From Nocardia vaccinii NBRC 15922 (GTDB lineage Bacteria; Actinomycetota; Actinomycetes; Mycobacteriales; Mycobacteriaceae), in NCBI RefSeq assembly GCF_001613305.1, contig NZ_BDCC01000004.1, positions 1-64,000 on the forward strand: a DNA stretch of 64,000 bases, written 5' to 3'. Below, piece by piece: positions 44,081 to 51,684 of this stretch. Numbering within the stretch: the first letter of the stretch is position 1; each line of letters begins with the position of its first letter. A model generated the notes under the pieces. It had not been told where the DNA came from, did no database searches, and saw only the letters and a list, made by a program, of their open reading frames with translations. A program made the position numbers and the translations under genes.

Positions 44081-45367
44081 CTACGGCAGCGCTGCACAAT
44101 TGACCGGGGCGGGGACGTTGGCCAGGCGATCGGTGATCCACTGCTGCGAGTCGGCGATGGACGGGAAGAAGGCCAGGTCGTGAGTGCCGAGGACGCCGGT
44201 AATCGGCGGCAGCGACGGGTCCGCCTGCAACTGCACGGCCGTGCCGCGACCACACCAACTCGCGGCCAGACCACGGACGGGCGCGTAGGGCATGCCATCG
44301 TCGTTCCGAGCCGCGTACACGCGCACCGGCACCCCCGGGGCGAGTCCGCCCAGCCGCTGCTCGTCGAATGCCTTCTTCAATGCCGGCGTGCGGTCGATCA
44401 CGGCCGTGAGCGGTTGTCCACTGGTCGTCCATCGGGACGTGTCCTGCGGCTGCGTGAAGGAACTGCCGAGGCCCCCGCCGCATTTGCCGATCGAGTCGCG
44501 CAGAATCGCCTTTCCCGTATCGTTCAGCGCGGCGTCGAGGGCTGGGCGGGTGTCCGGATAATCGGCGGCGATACCGTTGAGAATCCACGCGATGGCCGGT
44601 GCGACGCCCGGGCGGCCGTCGGCGTGTCCGATATAGGACTCCGGATCCACCAGGGGCGCTCCGACATATGCGCCGCGCACATTCAATTCCGGGGCGTACT
44701 TCGGTTGCAGTTCGGCCGCGGCGCCGGAGGCCATACCGCCCTGGGAGTAGCCGTAGAGCACGACCGGCGAGCGCGGATTCAAGCCGCTGCCGGGCAACCG
44801 CAACGCGGCGCGCGCGGAGTCCAGCACCGCGTAACCCTGTGTCTTGCGGTTCAGGAAGTCGTGGATCGGCGGTGCGCCCATGTCGTGGTAGTCGGTCATC
44901 ACCACCGCCATGCCGCGGGACAGCAGTTGGTAGATCGGGAGGATGTCGTATTCCACGATCGCGTCGGCGGGCGGCTGAAACCGCACCACCTGCGACAGCA
45001 TCGCCGAGGGTGCGCACGGATCGCTCTGGCCCTGCGTGCCGCCCGCGTACGCGATCAGCGGGCGCTCCCCCGGGCCGGTCCACGGAGCGATCGGCTCCAG
45101 ATATGTTCCGACCACCGTGGTCGGCGAGTCGTTGGTGGTGCTGCTGGCGTAGGTGAGGCGGGTCGATCTCGCCGCGACGGTCCCCGGCAATCCCGGCGCC
45201 GACAACGTCACCTGCGACGTGTCGGCCTGAATGATGGAGCCCAGAGTCCCTCTGGACTGCGGTGTCGTCGGCGCGGACCACGCCTGTGGTGCGACGATCG
45301 CCCCGCCGCCGACCACGATGATGGTTCCTGCCAGCGCCGCGACCCAGGCGCGTTTACCGCTCCTCAT
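44081..45367 (-). CDS. Secreted lipase (LIP family)
   Basis: The 428-residue precursor has a signal peptide (cleavage near AWSAPTT). Its alpha/beta-hydrolase domain has the nucleophile Ser in VVLYGYSQGGMAS (G-x-S-x-G), Asp in YAARNDDGMPY and His in GTHDLAFF. It resembles secretory lipases of the LIP family, which hydrolyse triacylglycerol or other extracellular esters. Cysteines near 135 and at the C-terminus suggest disulfides. The ATG at 45367 follows AAAGGA. Next to alkB it would help growth on oils and alkanes (inference). Confidence 0.87.
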   Translation of the reverse strand: MRSGKRAWVAALAGTIIVVGGGAIVAPQAWSAPTTPQSRGTLGSIIQADTSQVTLSAPGLPGTVAARSTRLTYASSTTNDSPTTVVGTYLEPIAPWTGPGERPLIAYAGGTQGQSDPCAPSAMLSQVVRFQPPADAIVEYDILPIYQLLSRGMAVVMTDYHDMGAPPIHDFLNRKTQGYAVLDSARAALRLPGSGLNPRSPVVLYGYSQGGMASGAAAELQPKYAPELNVRGAYVGAPLVDPESYIGHADGRPGVAPAIAWILNGIAADYPDTRPALDAALNDTGKAILRDSIGKCGGGLGSSFTQPQDTSRWTTSGQPLTAVIDRTPALKKAFDEQRLGGLAPGVPVRVYAARNDDGMPYAPVRGLAASWCGRGTAVQLQADPSLPPITGVLGTHDLAFFPSIADSQQWITDRLANVPAPVNCAALP

Positions 45368-45566
45368 ATTCGATCCTTTCTGCGATTGAGTTGTCCAGAA
45401 CGAGCTGGATCCAGATCGGATACCGAATCCGTGTTCGAGCGCAGAAATCAGGCACACCCGCTATAGGGGTTACCGAAGTCACAGCTTAGGACATCTCGGG
45501 CCCGCGGCTCCGGAGATCGCCGTTCGAGCCGGGCAGCCGTCGAATCGAATATGGGGGAGATTTAAT

Positions 45567-45595
45567 CCGGTTGCCTCCCAATGGAAAGCAACCGG
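45567..45595 (-). terminator. Terminator of the lipoprotein gene
   Basis: On the minus strand CCGGTTGC pairs with GCAACCGG (plus 45588-45595 and 45567-45574) across a 13-base loop, followed by ATTAAAT, 50-77 bases after the stop. Confidence 0.65.
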
Positions 45596-45643
45596 CGCGC
45601 CACCCGGCCGCGCACCGAACGCGCCCGGCCGGGAGGATTCGAA

Positions 45644-45964
45644 CTACTTGATGCAGTCGGTGAGGATCTTCTGGGTGGCGGACTTGGCCTTGGCCGCGTC
45701 GTCCTTGCTCAGACCCATGGTGCTGGAGTCGAGCTTGTTGGTGTCGGTGCCGGGCTTGGTCATCAGGCGCAGGCCGTCCTGCGAGATGCCTTCGCCGACA
45801 TAGATTTTCGCGGCACAGTCGGCCAGCTTCGGGTCGTTCAGACCGCTGCTCTGCAACGCCTTGGACAGATCCGCCTGGGTAACCTCCGGCTGGGCGTTGC
45901 TGGAACCACAGCCCGCCAGCAGGGGCAGAGCGACCAACGCGGCGGCGATCAGCGTAATCCTCAA
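45644..45964 (-). CDS. Small lipoprotein of unknown function
   Basis: The 106-residue precursor has a signal peptide with lipobox LLAGC, so the mature protein is anchored by a lipid on its Cys. The 85-residue mature part is helical with two cysteines (ADCAAKIY and LTDCIK) that may pair. It resembles DUF732-type small secreted proteins in size and Cys placement, but I do not assign it. The start is a TTG at 45964 with GAGGAATCAG upstream. Confidence 0.72.
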   Translation of the reverse strand: MRITLIAAALVALPLLAGCGSSNAQPEVTQADLSKALQSSGLNDPKLADCAAKIYVGEGISQDGLRLMTKPGTDTNKLDSSTMGLSKDDAAKAKSATQKILTDCIK

Positions 45965-46081
45965 CTGATTCCTCGATTCTCGTCAAATACGGCTACGGCG
46001 GCAACACACAACCGCCGTGGTGATACTGCCGTATCCCACCGCTTCAGGACAGTCCGAGGTGACAATCCACAATCCGGGCCG

Positions 46082-46378
46082 CTACAGATCCATCGCGGCA
46101 CGCAGTGCGGTATCCAGACGCTCCAGCGTGTCGTCCTCGACGGAATCTATGCGTTCGGCCAGCCAGCCTCGATAGATGCGGCCCAGATTGCCCGCGTGCA
46201 CCCAGCCGTGGCCGGGAATCGACACGGCCAGAATGTCCTGCGGATCCTCGTCGAGCAGTTCGGCGGCGATCAGCCAGGGGCGCGGCGACTCGTTGATGCC
46301 GTCACTCGAGATCAGGACGACGTTGCGCCGCCGAGGCAAACCGTGCGGGTTGTAGCTCCACAGTTCACCCCTGCGCAC
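46082..46378 (-). CDS. PemK/MazF family toxin
   Basis: The 98-residue protein starts MRRGELWSYNPHG with the MazF-type beta-barrel opening, then RRRNVVLISSDG, and AVSIPGHGWVHAGNLGRIYR in place of the usual substrate-binding loop. MazF-family toxins cut mRNA. The GTG at 46378 lies within the last 14 bases of the antitoxin gene, the usual overlap for such pairs. Confidence 0.85.
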   Translation of the reverse strand: MRRGELWSYNPHGLPRRRNVVLISSDGINESPRPWLIAAELLDEDPQDILAVSIPGHGWVHAGNLGRIYRGWLAERIDSVEDDTLERLDTALRAAMDL

Positions 46379-46589
46379 GCATCAACTCCTCGGCGGCCGC
46401 CAGTTCCGCCTCGTCGGCGGCCGCGGCGGCGGCCGGATCGGGCACCGGACCACAGCCGGTGCGCACCGCCTCGCGCCGGGCGGCGCGAGATATCCACGCG
46501 GACGGGGACATGCCCGCACGCTCCGCGGCCTGCTCGGCGAACGACCAGGCCGCCGCATCGAGTGACAACGTCACCTTACGGGTAGCCAT
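46365..46589 (-). CDS. Ribbon-helix-helix antitoxin of the MazF-type pair
   Basis: The 74-residue protein begins MATRKVTLSLDAAAWSFAEQ, a ribbon-helix-helix strand and helix, continues AGMSPSAWISRAARREA, and ends in an Ala/Glu-rich toxin-binding tail. It would bind the MazF-like toxin and its own promoter. The ATG at 46589 lies about 9 bases after a TACGAT box, so the message may have little or no leader. An inverted repeat at 46629-46645 is a likely operator. Confidence 0.82.
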   Translation of the reverse strand: MATRKVTLSLDAAAWSFAEQAAERAGMSPSAWISRAARREAVRTGCGPVPDPAAAAAADEAELAAAEELMRAQG

Positions 46590-46628
46590 ACCATTTATCG
46601 TACCGCCGAATCGCCCGAAACGAACACT

Positions 46629-46657
46629 GTTGGCATAACGCCAACCGTTGCTACCCT
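46629..46657. promoter_or_regulatory. Divergent promoter with inverted repeat between antitoxin and hydrolase
   Basis: GTTGGC (46629-46634) and GCCAAC (46640-46645) form a perfect inverted repeat with a 5-base spacer. On the plus strand TTGGCA (46630-46635), 16 bases and TACCCT (46652-46657) fit a promoter whose start would be the GTG at 46664. The repeat covers its -35 box. Confidence 0.55.
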
Positions 46658-46663
46658 GTGCCC

Positions 46664-47449
46664 GTGCTGAATCACCACCGCGTCGGTAGCGGGGCGCCTC
46701 TGGTCCTGGTCCACGGCGTCGGCAGCCGCTGGCAGGTATGGGAGCCGGTAATCGACCGGCTGGCGCAATCGTTCGAGGTCTACGCCGTGGACCTGCCCGG
46801 ATTCGGCGAATCCGCACCCCTCCCGCACACCACCGTCGATACGCTCACCGACGCGCTGGCCGCCTTCCTCACCGAGAACGGCCTGGAAACACCACATCTG
46901 GCGGGCAACTCGATGGGCGGTCTGATCGTGCTGAACCTGGCCGCGCGCGGGCTGGCCCGTTCCGTGACCGCCTTCTCGCCGATCGGATTCTGGGCCACCG
47001 CCGGACGGGTCTGGTGTCAGCAATCGCTCGGACAGTCCGCGACGCTCGGCCGATTGCTGCGCCCCGCACTGCCCGCGATCCTGGGCACCCCCGCTGGACG
47101 CACCGCATTCCTGAGCCTGGTCTTCGGCAAGGCGTGGGCCGTGAGCGGCGACGTCGCACTCGCCACCGCGCTGGGCGCGATCGAATCCCTCGGATTCGCA
47201 CCCGCGCTGGCTTCTTTCGACCACGCTCGCCTGCAGGACTCCGGGCGCCTGGCTCGCATTCCGGTCACCATCGCCTGGGGCAACCGCGACGTGCTGCTCA
47301 CCTACGGAACGCAGAGCCGCCGCGCTCGCGTGCGCCTGCCCGAGGCGCGGCACCTCACCCTGCCCGGCAGCGGGCACACCCCGTTCTACGACGATCCCGA
47401 GCGCTGCGCGCAGGTCATCCTCGAGCAACTCGCCGCGACGGACCGATGA
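46664..47449 (+). CDS. Alpha/beta hydrolase
   Basis: The 261-residue enzyme has the oxyanion HGVGSRW, the nucleophile Ser in LAGNSMGGLIV, Asp in AWGNRDVLL and His in PGSGHTPFYDDP, a complete triad of the epoxide-hydrolase/esterase type. The substrate is unknown. I chose the GTG at 46664 because the promoter before it would give a leaderless message; a GTG at 46658 is in frame. Its stop overlaps the start of the crotonase gene (ATGA), so the two probably act in one pathway. Confidence 0.85.
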   Translation: MLNHHRVGSGAPLVLVHGVGSRWQVWEPVIDRLAQSFEVYAVDLPGFGESAPLPHTTVDTLTDALAAFLTENGLETPHLAGNSMGGLIVLNLAARGLARSVTAFSPIGFWATAGRVWCQQSLGQSATLGRLLRPALPAILGTPAGRTAFLSLVFGKAWAVSGDVALATALGAIESLGFAPALASFDHARLQDSGRLARIPVTIAWGNRDVLLTYGTQSRRARVRLPEARHLTLPGSGHTPFYDDPERCAQVILEQLAATDR

Positions 47450-48189
47450 GCACGGTCGCGCTGACCGTCGACGGAAACCTCGCCGACGTCGCGTTGGACC
47501 GGCCCGGCAAACACAACGGCCTCACCATCGAGATGATGCGCGAGCTCACCCGCGTAGCGCGATTCATCGAAAGCCGCAAAGATATTCGCGCGGTGATCCT
47601 GCGCGGTAACGGTCCGAGCTTTTCCAGCGGCCTGGACATCGCCGGGACGATGAGCAATCCGCTGGGCGTCGCGCGCAATTTCGTGCCGAATCCGCTGCGC
47701 GGCACCAATTCTTACCAGGAAGCCTGCTGGGCGTGGCGGCGACTTCCGCAGCCGGTGATCGCGTCGGTGCACGGCCATTGTTACGGCGGCGCGCTGCAAC
47801 TCGCATTGGCGGCCGACTTTCGTTTCGCCACACCGGATTCGGATTTCTCGGTGATGGAAGTGAAGCACGGCCTGATTCCGGATATGACCGGCGCGGCGAC
47901 ATTGTCACGACTGGTCGGCCTGGACAAGGCGCTGCTGCTGACCATGACCGCGGATCGGATCGATGCCGCCCATGCCGCGCGCATCGGCCTGATCACCGAG
48001 ATCAGCGACGATCCGATCGAGTCCGCCCGGCAGCTGGCCGAGCGGATCGCGGAACGCTCACCGCACGCGGTGGCCGCCGCCAAACGATTGTTCGACCGGA
48101 CCTGGCACGTCTCGGCGCGACGCGCATTCGGCATCGAACGCGCGACTCAGCTGCCTTTGATACTTCGCCGAGCCCGTTTTCGCAGGTAA
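47446..48189 (+). CDS. Enoyl-CoA hydratase/isomerase (crotonase) family protein
   Basis: The 247-residue protein has the crotonase oxyanion segment FSSGLDIAG and HGHCYGGALQLALAADFRFA. Of the two catalytic glutamates in enoyl-CoA hydratase, the first (in GGCELA) is Gln here (GGALQLA); the second is kept in SVMEVKHGLIPDMTG. This suggests an isomerase or other CoA reaction rather than plain hydration. It is coupled to the upstream hydrolase by a 4-base overlap. Confidence 0.85.
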   Translation: MSTVALTVDGNLADVALDRPGKHNGLTIEMMRELTRVARFIESRKDIRAVILRGNGPSFSSGLDIAGTMSNPLGVARNFVPNPLRGTNSYQEACWAWRRLPQPVIASVHGHCYGGALQLALAADFRFATPDSDFSVMEVKHGLIPDMTGAATLSRLVGLDKALLLTMTADRIDAAHAARIGLITEISDDPIESARQLAERIAERSPHAVAAAKRLFDRTWHVSARRAFGIERATQLPLILRRARFRR

Positions 48190-48290
48190 TCTGCGTACCG
48201 GCTGTACGCTACGAAGCCGGTGGCAATTCACACCGGTCGATATCTGTGGTACCCCCGTCACCGGGGTAGCTAAACCCGTGCCGAATGTGC
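48181..48290 (+). other. Structured leader candidate upstream of the DUF4185 gene
   Basis: Three hairpins lie in a row: CGCAG/CTGCG across the crotonase stop (48181-48195), CCGGTG/CACCGG (48217-48236) and TACCCC/GGGGTA (48250-48268), followed by GTAGCTAAACCCGTGCCG. The last piece recalls the 3' core of actinomycete ydaO/yuaA (cyclic di-AMP) leaders and the middle piece a B12-box, but neither full consensus is present. Confidence 0.25.
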
Positions 48291-48404
48291 GCAGTTTGTA
48301 TTTCACATTTTGCCAGCCAGTCGATGATCGTGTGTGGCCGCCCTGAGTCTCCACCCGGTATCGGCCGCCCGTTTCTCGACACGACTCGGGAAGGCCGACC
48401 TACG

Positions 48405-49511
48405 TTGCCCAGAGCAGTTTCGATCCTGCTGGCCGCGGTAGCCGCGGGTTCAGCGGTGATGTTGACCATGACCGCGCCCGCCGACGCGAATCCCAACGCC
48501 ATCAACCCCATTCCGGTATTGAACGGTACCGCCGGACTGCCGCATCTGAACGGTCGCAGCCGCGCGATCTTCCAGGTGACCGGCATGATGAGCCCGAACA
48601 GCACCCAGAATTACAACGTCCTCGGCACCGATCTGGGGATCATGTGGGACAACGGCAAAGGCCAGATGCTCACCGCGTTCGGCGATTCGGCCGGACTGGG
48701 ACTGCCGAATCTTCTGGCCGGCAGCGCCTGGGCCTGGCGCAGCAATATCCTGTTGCGCAGCCATACCCGCAATCCGGCCAACGGCATCTATTTCGACAGC
48801 GTGGTGCGCGATATGTTCGGTCAGGCCCGGGATCTGATACCGAGCCCGAAGATCCCGTTCATCGAGATCAGCCGGATTCCGACCGCGGGCATCGAGGTCG
48901 GCGGGGTCCAGTACATGAGCCTGATGTCGGTGCGCAGCTGGGACAACGTCGGGCAGTGGACGACCAATTTCTCGGGCCTGGCCGCATCGGCGGACAATGG
49001 CGAGACGTGGGCGGATCTCGGGTTCACCCGACGGCCCAATTCCGGTGGGAACACCAAATTCCAGATGAACGCGTTCACCAAATCCGTCGGCTATGTGTAC
49101 GAGTACGGCACGCAGTCCGGGCGCAACCACCCCGCCTATGTGGCCCGGGTGCGCGAACAGGATATTCAGAATCTCGGCGCGTACGAATACTGGGACGGCG
49201 GCGGCTGGCGCCGCGGCGACGTGAACGCCGCCGCACCCATCGTCGGCGGAGTGGGCGAGTTGTCGGTGATGTGGAACCAATACCTCGGGCAATATCTGAT
49301 GCTGACGACCGACCCGTTCAACTCGGTCGTCATGCGCCGGTCCTCCTCTCCACAGGGCCCTTGGAGCGCACCGGAGGTCCTGATCGACGCCCGCGAACTG
49401 CCGACCGCCTACGCCCCGTCGATCTTCCCGTACCAAACCGGCCGCGACCTGTACTTCCTCACAACGGTGCACAGCCAGTACAACGTCGTCCTGATGCACA
49501 CCACGCTGTAG
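48405..49511 (+). CDS. Secreted DUF4185 protein, copy 1
   Basis: The 368-residue precursor has a signal peptide (AVSILLAAVAAGSAVMLTMT, cleavage near PADAN) and a DUF4185 domain, a five-bladed beta-propeller-like fold with the blocks NVLGTDLGIMWDNGKGQ, FGDSAGLG, TTDPFNSVVMR and HSQYNVVLMHT. The family is related in pattern to sialidase/glycoside-hydrolase propellers; the substrate is unknown. I placed the start at the TTG at 48405 because the paralog at 53870 begins at the same point of its signal peptide. Confidence 0.85.
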   Translation: MPRAVSILLAAVAAGSAVMLTMTAPADANPNAINPIPVLNGTAGLPHLNGRSRAIFQVTGMMSPNSTQNYNVLGTDLGIMWDNGKGQMLTAFGDSAGLGLPNLLAGSAWAWRSNILLRSHTRNPANGIYFDSVVRDMFGQARDLIPSPKIPFIEISRIPTAGIEVGGVQYMSLMSVRSWDNVGQWTTNFSGLAASADNGETWADLGFTRRPNSGGNTKFQMNAFTKSVGYVYEYGTQSGRNHPAYVARVREQDIQNLGAYEYWDGGGWRRGDVNAAAPIVGGVGELSVMWNQYLGQYLMLTTDPFNSVVMRRSSSPQGPWSAPEVLIDARELPTAYAPSIFPYQTGRDLYFLTTVHSQYNVVLMHTTL

Positions 49512-49759
49512 CTTCGGCCCCCGCTTCGCTCCGGCGGGGTGAATCTTCGGCCTCCGCTTCGCTGCGGCGGGCCGGGGCCCTATTGATCCCGGTCCTTCCC
49601 TCCTGCGCTCAGTCGGTCCAGGACCGGGGCGGGCCCCAGCCTCGGGGTGGGCGTTGCCCGGGGTGGGCGGAACTCAGGCGGCCTGTTGTGGTTTCTCTGC
49701 TGTCAGGCCGTTCCGGGGCCCGGTCGCGCCGGCGCGAAGCCGAGGCCGGAAAATACAAC
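49512..49759 (+). repeat. Dispersed intergenic repeat, inverted tandem plus one forward copy
   Basis: Two minus-oriented copies (CTTCGGCCCCCGCTTCGCTC at 49512 and CTTCGGCCTCCGCTTCGCTG at 49545) directly follow the DUF4185 stop. A forward copy, GCGCGAAGCCGAGGCCGGAA, ends at 49759, two bases before the methyltransferase ATG. The 250-base gap shows no gene. Confidence 0.75.
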
Positions 49760-49760
49760 T

Positions 49761-50453
49761 ATGGACGCGGCCGAATGGGATGCTCGGTACACGCAGAGCG
49801 AGTTGGTGTGGGGCGCACCGCCGAACGCGACCGTGGTCGAGCACGTGTACGGGCTCGAGCGGCGGGTGGTGTTGCAGCCCGACGCGCCCGGGGAACCGGT
49901 TCCGGAGCTGCCCCGGGCGCTGGATCTGGCGTGCGGGGAGGGGCGCAACACGCTGTGGCTGGCCACGCACGGGTGGCAGGTCCGGGCGGTGGATTTCTCC
50001 CAGGTCGGGATCGATAAGGGGCGGACGGTGGCGTCGCGGTTGTCGCGATCGGTGCGCGGCCGGATCGACTGGCAGTGCGCCGACGTCACCGATCTCGACG
50101 CGGCCGGGATCACCGGGCCGTTCGAACTGGTGCTGAGTGTCTTCGTGCATCTGCCCGCCGAGCAGCGCCGCGCGATGCTGACCCGCGCCGCCGAACTGCT
50201 CTCCCCCGGTGGCACGCTGCTGGTACTCGGCCACGACACCACCAACATCACCGACGGGTTCGGCGGGCCGCAGGATCGGTCGATCCTGTTCACTCCCGAC
50301 GACGTGGTGACCGATCTGGCCGGGGTCCCCGATATCCGCATCCGGATCGCCGATCGGGTGCTGCGCGGGACCGAGGGTCGCGATGCGATCGACGCGCTGG
50401 TCGTGGCCACGAAGATCGGCCCCGATCTGGCAGAGCAGGCCGTGACCGACTGA
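49761..50453 (+). CDS. Class I SAM-dependent methyltransferase
   Basis: The 230-residue enzyme has motif I in ALDLACGEGRNTLWLA, VRAVDFSQVGIDKG for the second strand and ADVTDLDA for the adenine site. It begins DAAEWDARYTQSELVWG, like small cytoplasmic methyltransferases related to thiopurine/tellurite methyltransferases. The substrate is unknown. The ATG at 49761 lies right after a repeat copy with no good ribosome site. It converges with the hydrolase gene at 50460. Confidence 0.85.
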   Translation: MDAAEWDARYTQSELVWGAPPNATVVEHVYGLERRVVLQPDAPGEPVPELPRALDLACGEGRNTLWLATHGWQVRAVDFSQVGIDKGRTVASRLSRSVRGRIDWQCADVTDLDAAGITGPFELVLSVFVHLPAEQRRAMLTRAAELLSPGGTLLVLGHDTTNITDGFGGPQDRSILFTPDDVVTDLAGVPDIRIRIADRVLRGTEGRDAIDALVVATKIGPDLAEQAVTD

Positions 50454-50459
50454 AACAGC

Positions 50460-51083
50460 TCAGTCCAGCGCGGCCCACCGGCGTAGCCACGGCTCGACCG
50501 CGCCGACGATGACGTCGAATCCGCTGCGGAACGAATGTGGTTGTCCCGGAACAACTGTCACCTCGGCGGCGTCGGCCGGATCGGGGATTCCGAACGGGTC
50601 GCGCGCACCGTTTACCACCACGACATCGATCGCCTGCGATGCGGCCAGCAGCTCGTCTCGCCGCGTCTTCTCCGGCTTACCCGGCGGATGCAGCGGAAAG
50701 GACAGGGCCAGAACACCTTTCGCGCCGACATCGACGGCGGTCCGGCACGCCACCCGCGCGCCGTTGCTGCGCCCACCCTGGATCAACGGCACCGACCGCA
50801 CCTTCTTGCGCAGTGCCGCAACGATTTCCGTCCAGGCCGCATCCTGCACGGTCACCGATCCCGGAGCCCGCCGCCCCGCCACCCGATAGGGTTGCACCAC
50901 CCGCGCGACCGCACCGCCCAACTCCACCGCACGATCCCGCACCGCGAGCAGGTCCTTCGCCTCCACCCCGCCGCCGGACCCGTGCGTCAACAGCAGCAGG
51001 AACTTCGCCGACCGCGGCTTGTCGAGTTCGACCTCCGCGGGTCCCGCACTCGTCTCGATACGCACGATCGCCGCCTCTCTCAC
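50460..51083 (-). CDS. Alpha/beta family hydrolase (TEX30/KANL3-like)
   Basis: The 207-residue protein has LLLTHGSGGGVEAKDL (oxyanion region), the nucleophile Ser in LIQGGRSNGARVACR, an acid in VVVNGARDPFG and His in VVPGQPHSFRS. This matches the small alpha/beta hydrolase group with a GGRSxG elbow. The substrate is unknown. The GTG at 51083 has GAGG about 9 bases upstream. Confidence 0.82.
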   Translation of the reverse strand: MREAAIVRIETSAGPAEVELDKPRSAKFLLLLTHGSGGGVEAKDLLAVRDRAVELGGAVARVVQPYRVAGRRAPGSVTVQDAAWTEIVAALRKKVRSVPLIQGGRSNGARVACRTAVDVGAKGVLALSFPLHPPGKPEKTRRDELLAASQAIDVVVVNGARDPFGIPDPADAAEVTVVPGQPHSFRSGFDVIVGAVEPWLRRWAALD

Positions 51084-51548
51084 CCCGATCTCACCTCGGC
51101 CGCTATCGGCCGCCTGCCCGGCCCGGCTCGGGGCCGCATCCACCGGCTGTCACCCTCCAGCATGGACAGTAATCGCCTGTCGCACCGGTCGACCCGCTGG
51201 GCTTCCGGCGCCTCCGGCCCGGAACGCAATCATCGGGGGATCACATCCGCGCAAAGCGCGCGGGCCGCCCTCCCTCGAGCACCCCGCGAACCGGCTGTCG
51301 CCGTGGGCTCCCTCCGGTCCCTGCGTAGCGCAAGAGATTCGCGACCGGAGAAGCACCTTGCCGCCGTGATCACTGCCGCCGGATCGGCAGCCGGTCCACA
51401 CGCACGGCGATCGCACGACCCGCTTTTCCCGCGACCCGCTTTCCTCGCGGCTTACTGCGACCGGGTCACCGCCCCCATGTAGACACACCCGACGCCAGCG
51501 GCGGTTTGTTCATCGCATCACAGTGCTCGGCCAGCTGTTTGACGGCGG
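51084..51548. other. 465-base gap upstream of the fadE5 operators
   Basis: Open frames here are low-quality shadows and no ribosome site is seen. The region holds the hydrolase promoter at its left end; I see nothing else. Confidence 0.4.
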
Positions 51549-51592
51549 ATTACTCGCGAGTAATATACGCTGTAAGTTACCCGCGGGTAGTT
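51549..51592. promoter_or_regulatory. Two TTAC-N6-GTAA operators upstream of fadE5
   Basis: ATTACTCGCGAGTAAT (51549-51564) is a perfect 16-base palindrome. GTTACCCGCGGGTAGT (51576-51591) contains the perfect core TACCCGCGGGTA. The TTAC half-sites are 27 bases apart and lie 93-136 bases before the fadE5 ATG. Confidence 0.7.
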
Positions 51593-51684
51593 GACGGCGC
51601 ATGCCCGAGACGACCCGGCGGAGACCGCGGGCGGGAACGGGCAACGTCCGACCGCACCAAACTCGATGGAGAGTGAGTAGACAG

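Noticed and set aside
48200..48290. Cyclic di-AMP (ydaO/yuaA) or cobalamin riboswitch
   Set aside because: Only short pieces resemble the consensus; the conserved 5' core of either class is not visible. Kept as an uncertain structured leader only.
51150..51488. 112-residue minus-strand frame upstream of fadE5
   Set aside because: Arg/Gly/Ser-rich with no domain or ribosome site; likely non-coding upstream sequence.
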